Assembly: GCA_002946415.1 (NCBI GenBank)
Contig: NJPS01000010.1
Coordinates: 1,488,001 to 1,552,000 of the forward strand
Reading direction: 5' to 3'
DNA: 64,000 bases
DNA from: Rutstroemia sp. NJR-2017a BVV2
Lineage: Eukaryota; Ascomycota; Leotiomycetes; Helotiales; Rutstroemiaceae
The position numbers and the translations under genes are program-made. Of the stretch, positions 57,330 through 64,000 are shown one piece after another (position 1 is the first letter of the stretch; every line of letters begins with the position of its first letter). The notes beneath the pieces are model-generated. The model searched no databases. It worked only from the letters and a program-made list of their open reading frames with translations, and had not been told where the DNA came from.

Positions 57330-59003
57330 ATGATAGAAGCTATATTGACTTCGTCATGGAAGTCAAAACTGCTTACACCTCCACCAAAATATGTTCAAGC
57401 TTCTATGATAGTATCTATGGGCGGGCTCTTATTCGGCCTTGATACAGGCACAATCGGTCCATTGACTGTAATGCCCCAATTCGATGAAACTTTCGGGACT
57501 CTCTCAGCTACTGTCGTACGTATCAGGCCTCCCAGCCCTCTCACTCGATATTCCCAAAAACTAACCAAACCCTCAGCATGGACTGGTAGTCTCAACTATC
57601 CTCATCCCCGCCGCTTTCTCATCTATGTTCACCGGCCACCTCGCCAACTACGCTGGACGTCTCGCAGCCACAGCAACCGGCTCATTTATCTTCGGCATTG
57701 GTGCCGCAATCGAATGTGCTTCGGTTTCTCTGCCCATGCTCTTCGTCGGTCGCGCCATCAAAGGTATCGGCGAGGGTTTCTTCCTCAGTACATTAGTCGT
57801 ATACATCACTGAGATTTCGCCCCCTCGACATCGCGGAACTTTAGCAAGTCTCCCGCAACTGATCACCACAATGGGGGTTCTGACGGGCTACTTTACTTGT
57901 TATGGTAGTGTGAGTATTCAATCGAGCTTGAGTTGGAGGTTGCCGTTTGCGCTGCAGGCTTTGATCGCGTTTGTTTTTACGGGGTGTACGTTGTTGTTTT
58001 TGCCCCAAAGCCCGAGGTGGTTGACGGCGAGGGGAAGATATGAGGAAGCTAATAAGGTCTGGGAATATTTGGGAGTGGGTGGTGGGGAGAGGGAGAAAGT
58101 TGATGCAGTTGATGATACTGAGAAGACGGATCAGGAAGTTAAGGCTAAGGATATTTTAGCCGTGTTTGGGAAAGATGCTTGGAGAAGGACGGTGTTGGGT
58201 CTTTTCTTGATGGGAATGCAGCAACTCAGTGGCATCGACGGAGTCCTCTACGTAAGAAGTCCAGCCCCTTTACTCACAGCGCGAGAATTAACAACCTCTA
58301 GTACGCACCCCTTCTTTTCCAATCCGCCGGCCTAACATCCAGCACTGCCTCCTTCCTCGCCTCCGGCATATCCGCACTCCTCATCTTCCTCACCACCATC
58401 CCCGGCTTCCTGTACGCCGACAAATGGGGCCGTAAAACCAGCACCATAATCGGCGGCATCGGGCAAACCCTCGTGATGTTCATAATCGGCATTCTCTACG
58501 CCACCAACTCCGTGCACTCGACCTACGGCGCCGCTCGCTGGGTCGTCATCATCTGCATCTACCTGTTCGCAATCATATTCTCGGGCGCCTGGGGCGTCAG
58601 TTTCCGGGTCTATGTTTCGGAGATTCAGAGCGCGAAGACGAGGGCTGGCGCGACGAGTCTGAGTCTGAGTGTGAATTGGGTGGTGAATTGGATAGTGGCG
58701 TTTACGACGCCGGTGTTCTTGGCGAGGAGCAGTAGTGGGTGCTATTTTTTGTGGGGTGGGGCTAGTTTGGCGACGGTGGTGGTGGCGTGGTGGTGGATGC
58801 CGGAGACGATGGGGAAGAGTTTGGAGGAGATTGATGAGGAGTTTAGGAGGAGGGGGAAGGGGAGCAGGGGATTGAGGGAGAGGGGAGGTGGTGTTGTCAG
58901 AGATGGGGATGTTGAAGAAGGTGGGGATGGGTTGGGGGGCAAAGAGGGTGGAAGAATCGAAGTTGGAAGTCCGACATCAAGCTCTGGTGTGTCTGTGGCT
59001 TGA
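57330..59003 (+). CDS. Major facilitator superfamily sugar transporter
   Basis: A predicted 520-residue hexose/monosaccharide transporter for the plasma membrane. Exons 57330-57515, 57577-58251 and 58302-59003; introns are 61 and 50 nt (gtacgt...ctcag and gtaaga...ctag), both phase 0. Sugar-porter signatures: GGLLFGLDTGTIG in helix 1, GRAIKGIGEGF and YITEISPPRHRGTL in the first half, FLPQSPRWL, the central GMQQLSGIDGVLYYAP, ADKWGRKTS, and the terminal PETMGKSLEEIDE. Twelve hydrophobic helices can be followed once the introns are removed. The C-terminal tail is Gly/Glu-rich. Start ATG at 57330 rather than the preceding TTG. The carried sugar is unknown. Confidence 0.95.
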
Positions 59004-59260
59004 ACTCTCTGGAAGAGAATGCATAGCAGAGGTAACATAGAAAGGAAAGTAGACCCTGAGCCAAGGACCGGTATAGAAAAGAAGGATATAACATAGAATT
59101 TAGAGTTGATATATAGACCACACATAGAACTCCATACCGATTAGATTAGATCAGATCACAATAAACATAGACCACAGCATATAAAAAGTATCAAAATAAA
59201 CAAAATCATAATCAAAAAGAGAAATAAAAAATATATTAAAATCAACAAACCAGAAACCAT

Positions 59261-59470
59261 CTACCAACCCACCCCCCTAATACGAAACACACCACCAGGC
59301 AAAGACGTAGGTAAATCAGTTACAATAACTGTGACCGGAAGAGCCGGGGTAGGCGCACCGGCGCCCTTGAGTGGATGCCCGTGGTGGGGATATTTGGGGA
59401 GCTCGAAGGCGGTGCTGGAGCTGGTTAGGAGGAGGGTGGTGAGCGCGGGGAGGAGAGGCGCGAGCTTCAT
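59261..59470 (-). CDS. Small secreted protein, 69 residues
   Basis: An ATG-initiated frame with a signal peptide (MKLAPLLPALTTLLLTSSST, cut near residue 23). The short mature part is Pro/His/Gly-rich (ELPKYPHHGHPLKGAGAPTP) and has no cysteines. The upstream extension of the frame is Gln/Asn/Lys repeat sequence and is treated as 5' leader. It is too short for family assignment. It could be a processed peptide or a small wall protein. Confidence 0.5.
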   Translation of the reverse strand: MKLAPLLPALTTLLLTSSSTAFELPKYPHHGHPLKGAGAPTPALPVTVIVTDLPTSLPGGVFRIRGVGW

Positions 59471-61009
59471 TTTTTGAGATGGAGCTGGGTTTTGTTTTGG
59501 GTTTGGGTTTGGTTGTGTTGTGCTGTGGTTTGTGCTGTGGTTGTGGTTGTAGTTGTGCTTAAGGACACTGGTTTGTTTGTATGCTTGTTTGCTTGGTTGC
59601 TTGTTTGCTTGGTTGCTTGGTTGCTTGGTTATTTTCTGGTAAATTTTGGACAAAAGCTTGGGTTATCTCGAAGATTCAGAGGGGGTAGATAGGAGGGACG
59701 TGGGGTGGTTAGGATTGGGAATTATATAGAATGCCCGGCATTGTGCTGGGAAGAATCTTTGTTCTTTCTTTGACTGGAAGGGAGAAACTCATCTCTTCTT
59801 ATTGGGACCTGGGATTTGGAGTTACCATGAAGTATTTTTAAACAAGTCGTTGTTGTTCTGGGTCTTTGTTCTTTGTGCTGCTTGAAGAAGGCCCTAATGT
59901 TCCCTTTTCGCTGCGATTCGATATTCTTTGGAATGTATTGCAGCTTCATCAATTTAAGCATTGCGCTGAAAGATATCAAAGAAGAATGGGTCAGAAATAT
60001 ATCACAATTCGAAGTATGACAAAGTTATAGTTACATACAGTTAATGGAAAGCCTAGATAACCTGAAATAGCGTAACGTATCCCTATGTAAATAAGCTTCT
60101 CAGCCATGCAAAAAACTTGGTTGGATAGCCCTTTAGACTTCAATGGCTGCGGAATCTAAATCAAGGAAATCATCTTGATTAGGAAATTGGGGTCTGATAA
60201 TCTGGAGCTTCGACGTATAGCATCAATAGATAGAGTTTCCGATGGACCATATGGCCTCCGGCTTCCTTGAATCATCGGGTCGTGAGTGGCAATCTGGGGA
60301 CTATGGTAATATTGGCTGATGGTTGGTGGATAGATCTCTCAAGAAGATTAGGAACTCCTTCGCGTGATGTTCTCCAGATGTTGAGTAGGTCGTGCGCATC
60401 GTGAGTCCCAAGTCGTGACGCAGTAATATCAAACCAATGTTAAGATATCTTGGTGGAGTAAGCAATCTAAATTGTACGGGGAGGCCCCGCGACCCGCAAC
60501 AGTGGGCAAGAAGATCTGTTGCAGAATCCATGAAGTAGATCCAAGTCTTGATGCCATGCGTACGAAGTACATGCAACAGGTAACTTACTTGTACAGCTGA
60601 GCTACCGGTAATGGATTTTGGTGATGCTTCCGTGTGATTGGTTGGGAGTAGCAATAATTCATTCTTTGTGCACCCAGAGTTCCAAGTAGGGATAAGAATC
60701 CTGTCTCCAATCAAGCTACAGCCGACGTCATCGGTAGTTTGTCCGCATTGAACCAGGATTGCATGATCTACCTACCATCCTTTGCTGCTCCACATTCTAG
60801 TTCCCACCTACTCCAAGATCACCTTCGTCAACAAGCATAAACTCTTCCAAACCCTCCTTCCTTCTTCTTCCAACAATTTATTTGAAACGCAATTCTCCTT
60901 CGATACCTGCATATCATCAAAGACAAAGACGAATTGATCGAGTTCTCTAATCAGCCATCGCAGACCATACAAAGAAACGACAATCGCATCAGCTCATACA
61001 GTCGCCGCA
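59471..61009. other. Intergenic with CAAGCAACCAAG leader repeat and coding-like fragment
   Basis: Immediately upstream of the small secreted protein gene, TTGCTTGG/TTGTTTGC repeats lie at about 59575-59635. A minus-strand coding-like pair of segments lies at about 60428-60770 (see findings). The right end is the CT-rich promoter and leader of PIL1. Confidence 0.45.
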
Positions 61010-62578
61010 ATGCATCGCACATATTCTATGAGACAATCGCGGGCTCCTACAGTAAGTTTTCCTCTGCGAAGGGCTCTGGCGCATTCTGTCGCATAACAAG
61101 AACTGCTTTCACTGACGATGATATTTACTCTCAGGCCTCGCAACTTCAAAATCCTCCCCCACCACCATCGAGCACAAAGTCTGGTAGACTCTTCGGAAGA
61201 GGCGGTTTCGGTCAGTATTTTCTATGACGTCGACGATTATCTTCATATCACATGGGAGGGGCATCTGGAAGGCTATCGGTGCAGGAATTCAGGGCGACGC
61301 ATTAACATCAGTGAGGCTCTGAAGCATTGAAGTCAATCGCATCCACTGGTCAGAGCAGCAACTTGTTGAATGCGCGTCCAGCTACCATTACCTGCGACGA
61401 TGCCTGCTTCACACATTGAGATGCCTCCACGATGTTGGGATAAAGACATCAATTTGCTACATCAATCTGCTACTATGTATACTTTCTTACCGTAGAGGTG
61501 GCTAACATCTCCAAAAACAGGCCATGCTCTCCGTCATAAGGCCGCCGCTCAGTTCGGCCCAGATCTTGCCAAGAAGCTTTCTCAACTCGTAAAGATGGAG
61601 AAGAACGTTATGCGCAGTATGGAGCTTGTTGGCAGAGAAAGAATGGAAGTTGCTGTGAGTATCAGATCCACGAACTTTGTAATATTGCCATTCTCAAACT
61701 GACATCCTATAGCAACAACTTTCCATCTGGGGTGAATCATGTGATGACGATGTGTCGGATGTCACGGATAAGCTTGGTGTATTGCTATATGAAATTGGTG
61801 AACTCGAGGATCAATATGTTGATCGTTACGACCAATATCGTGTCACTATCAAGAGCATCAGAAATATTGAAGCTTCCGTTCAGCCAAGTAGAGACCGTAA
61901 GTACTAAATCGTACCAGTGATTGGAACATAGCTAATAAAGTACCAGGCAAGCAAAAGATCACTGATCAAATCGCCCAACTCAAATACAAAGAGCCAAACT
62001 CGCCCAAGATCGTTGTTCTTGAGCAGGAGCTTGTTCGTGCTGAAGCCGAATCTCTTGTCGCAGAGGCTCAACTTTCCAACATCACTCGTGAGAAGCTAAA
62101 GGCAGCTTACACCTACCAATTTGATGCCCTTCGCGAACATTGCGAGAAGCTTGCCATCATTGCTGGTTACGGAAAGCATCTCTTGGAACTCATTGATGAT
62201 ACCCCAGTTACACCTGGTGAGACCCGTACTGCTTATGATGGATACGAGGCCAGCAAGGCCATCATCCAAGACTGCGAGGATGCCCTGACCAACTGGGTCA
62301 ATGCCAATGCTGCCGTCTCTGCCAAGCTATCTACTCGTGCCCGCACTTTGTCTCAACGCAGGCGCAACAACATCCAGCGAAATGCTGATGGTATTGATCT
62401 TACCGGTCAGGATGTTCCACTACCAGATGACAACTCAAGCGGTTTGTGGGTGCCCGCCAGCGTCCACAAGGGCGAGACAGAGTATGATGACGAGGACGAA
62501 GATGAAGAAGTCGGAGCAATGTCAACTCACGAGAGCACCAATGGCGAGCACCGAGGCCGTCAAGAAATCGTCGCATAA
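61010..62578 (+). CDS. PIL1: Eisosome core BAR-domain protein Pil1/Lsp1
   Basis: A predicted 355-residue Pil1-family protein that builds eisosomes under the plasma membrane by bending PI(4,5)P2-rich membrane. Exons 61010-61051, 61135-61210, 61521-61654, 61713-61896 and 61947-62578; the first coding exon is only 14 codons ([14 protein letters not shown]) and the second intron is 310 nt. Conserved blocks: [86 protein letters not shown], and the helical BAR region to about residue 275. The C-terminus is disordered and acidic. The N-terminal Ser/Arg segment and SxxS sites are phosphorylated in yeast homologues by Pkh kinases (known for the family). Paralogue assignment (PilA versus PilB) is not attempted. 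Confidence 0.96.
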
Positions 62579-63340
62579 TCGAATCACTTTCAAAAAATCA
62601 AGAGAAAAACTAGTTGTCTTTATTGAGAAAGTGCGGAGTTATGTTATGAAACCATGGATTGGTGGAGGATATTCCCAAGGTCTCTTTGGCTTTGCTTGCT
62701 ATGTTTACTTAACGTCTGCTTTGCTCTGCTGGGAAAGATACGAATGCTTATGATGATAATGGAGTGGTAATCAAATCATACATGAAATGATGACGACGGT
62801 TTGAGGAATACTTGAGTTTAGGCACGCGGGATGAAAAAGGCTTCGGGGTGGAGATAGTTATATGATTTTGGTTTTATTTTGTACTTTGTATGTGTAGTTC
62901 GTAATTAGATTCTTAATCTTTGCTTGATTGTCTCGATTTCCTACCTGTCAAAGTTGGTGATCCGGGCGTGTGCCCCCGTCATGGGCACCTCATCGGTTCC
63001 TCCTCCTTCCTTCGTCTCTGCTCAATGCGGGGGTATCTCTCACAATCATTCACATTCCACCCGCCTGCGACGAGTTGTCCAATCAAAACAACCAGAACCA
63101 GAAATCGCAATCTCTGCTCACATCCGAACATAATCTATCCTCTCCCAAGAGTATCCTAAAACCACAGCGATCTGTACTTCCCCTCGGCGCCATACTCGCC
63201 CGACAAGAACACCCCTCCCCCTAACATCCACCCGCATCTTTCACCCCCCTCCCCCTCTCTCGCCTCTCCCCTCCCCACCACAAACCATACCTGAACCATT
63301 CGCCCAGCGCATGCGCAGAACCCCCTCTCCACCAAAATAT
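62579..63340. other. Convergent intergenic region
   Basis: 3' ends of PIL1 and NAA38. Pyrimidine-rich near 63190-63290. No further gene supported. Confidence 0.65.
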
Positions 63341-63861
63341 CTACTTCCTAGCAGCTTCCCGGCCCCGAACCTGGCTCTCGAATTCTTCAAGCTCGATCTT
63401 GCGAATGTATTCTCCTGGCACAACAACAAGCCCCAGGTAGCGGGATGTGAGATCTTTTTTTATGGCGGGCTGAGATGATGAGGATAGTTCGGCCGCGCTG
63501 GGAGGGGCCGGGAAGCGGTATTCGTAGGTGTGGGAGAGGATTATGTTGAGGTCCTGGGAGGAGGGGGAGGGGGGTTAGTTAGGGGTAGAAGGAAGGTTTG
63601 GGGTGGAGAGGGAGGGATAGGTGTGAAAGGGGGAATGGGTGTGAAAGGGGGAATGGGTGTGGAGGGGGGGAGGGAGAGAAGAGGAGAATGGAGGGGAAAA
63701 CAAACAGAATCGGTACATTTGAATTCTCCCAAGAACATTCGCTCGTCCGTGGTGTGAATGCGGAGAGTTTTAGATATGAGGCTATGGAGATAAATCCGCG
63801 CTTCGTCCTGGGGGGTGAATTTCGAGGATTCGGAGGATTTCGAAGGTTGTACGTCCGTCAT
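63341..63861 (-). CDS. NAA38: NatC N-terminal acetyltransferase auxiliary subunit Naa38 (LSM domain)
   Basis: A predicted 122-residue LSM-fold protein. Exon 1 is 63861-63706 and exon 2 is 63553-63341, separated by a 152-nt pyrimidine-rich intron (donor gtttgt, acceptor ctcccag), phase 0. The Sm1-like half reads LHSLISKTLRIHTTDERMFL and GEFKCTDS. It joins DLNIILSHTYEYR across the splice. The Sm2-like half ends with SRYLGLVVVPGEYIRKIELE, typical of Naa38/Mak31-type subunits of the NatC complex, which acetylates N-terminal Met of nascent proteins on ribosomes. Other Sm-like proteins are possible, but the VVVPGE block favours Naa38. Confidence 0.88.
63554..63705 (-). repeat. Purine/pyrimidine-biased intron with short tandem repeat
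   Basis: On the plus strand the NAA38 intron is almost all purine plus T, with about two copies of GGTGTGAAAGGGGGAAT (63629-63660). Confidence 0.7.
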
Positions 63862-64000
63862 TTTGCGGAAGCTGGACTCTCTGCGGGAGGGACGATGTGA
63901 TTGAGGAGGGGGAAATGATATTTATCGGCGATAAGATAAGGATTTGTTTCACGTGATGTCGTGGATTATGTTTGCGTCATTACGCGATTGGAGTGAAGGC

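Noticed and set aside
62920..63224. Three overlapping plus-strand frames downstream of PIL1
   Set aside because: Mutually overlapping and of 3'-UTR-like composition, with no motifs.

Overview
The window is nuclear DNA of a filamentous ascomycete (Pezizomycotina). The support is short GT-AG introns (47-310 nt, mostly 50-110) with CTAAC/CTGAC-type branch sites, intron-bearing genes on both strands, and fungal families: a Pil1-type eisosome protein, a cAMP-receptor-like GPCR, Rsm22, GH28 and GH55 wall-degrading enzymes, a fungal N-terminal STAND-type domain protein, and small secreted proteins. A plant-associated or saprotrophic Leotiomycete-like fungus is my guess, not something the sequence proves.

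Layout. 0-5.4 kb: aldo/keto reductase, a coiled-coil protein and a PIN-like membrane transporter, all on the minus strand. 5.4-8.9 kb: mostly empty, with one small repeat-bearing hypothetical gene and some coding-like scraps. 8.9-12.8 kb: a seven-helix receptor convergent with a PAP2 phosphatase, separated by pentanucleotide microsatellites. 12.8-21.6 kb: sparse, with a small GPI-type cell-surface protein, a two-finger C2H2 protein and several minisatellites. 21.7-27.2 kb: a secreted polygalacturonase (minus) divergent from mitoribosome factor Rsm22. 28.6-32.1 kb: a single-pass membrane protein with a poly-Gly ectodomain, then a long PF17111-like protein. 33.9-42.1 kb: a secretome stretch with a 10-cysteine mini-protein carrying a Kex2-type site, a secreted amidase and a GH55 exo-beta-1,3-glucanase. 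42.8-47.0 kb: three successive small genes with Ser-rich basic N-termini and helical C-termini. 47.3-52.6 kb: a gene graveyard, containing a broken protein-kinase/ankyrin gene (minus), a second kinase relic on the other strand and a third scrap. 53.3-59.5 kb: a Baeyer-Villiger-type flavin monooxygenase, an incomplete hypothetical gene, a sugar transporter and a small secreted protein. 61.0-63.9 kb: the eisosome gene PIL1 and the NatC subunit gene NAA38.

Gene models for the intron-containing genes were assembled by hand from splice signals. In each of the eleven complete spliced models the exon lengths sum to a whole number of codons and the family motifs continue across the junctions. The pectinase, beta-glucanase, sugar transporter, amidase and secreted small proteins fit a plant- or wall-degrading lifestyle, but they do not form an obvious co-regulated metabolic cluster. 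No tRNA, rRNA, CRISPR array or intact transposon was recognised.
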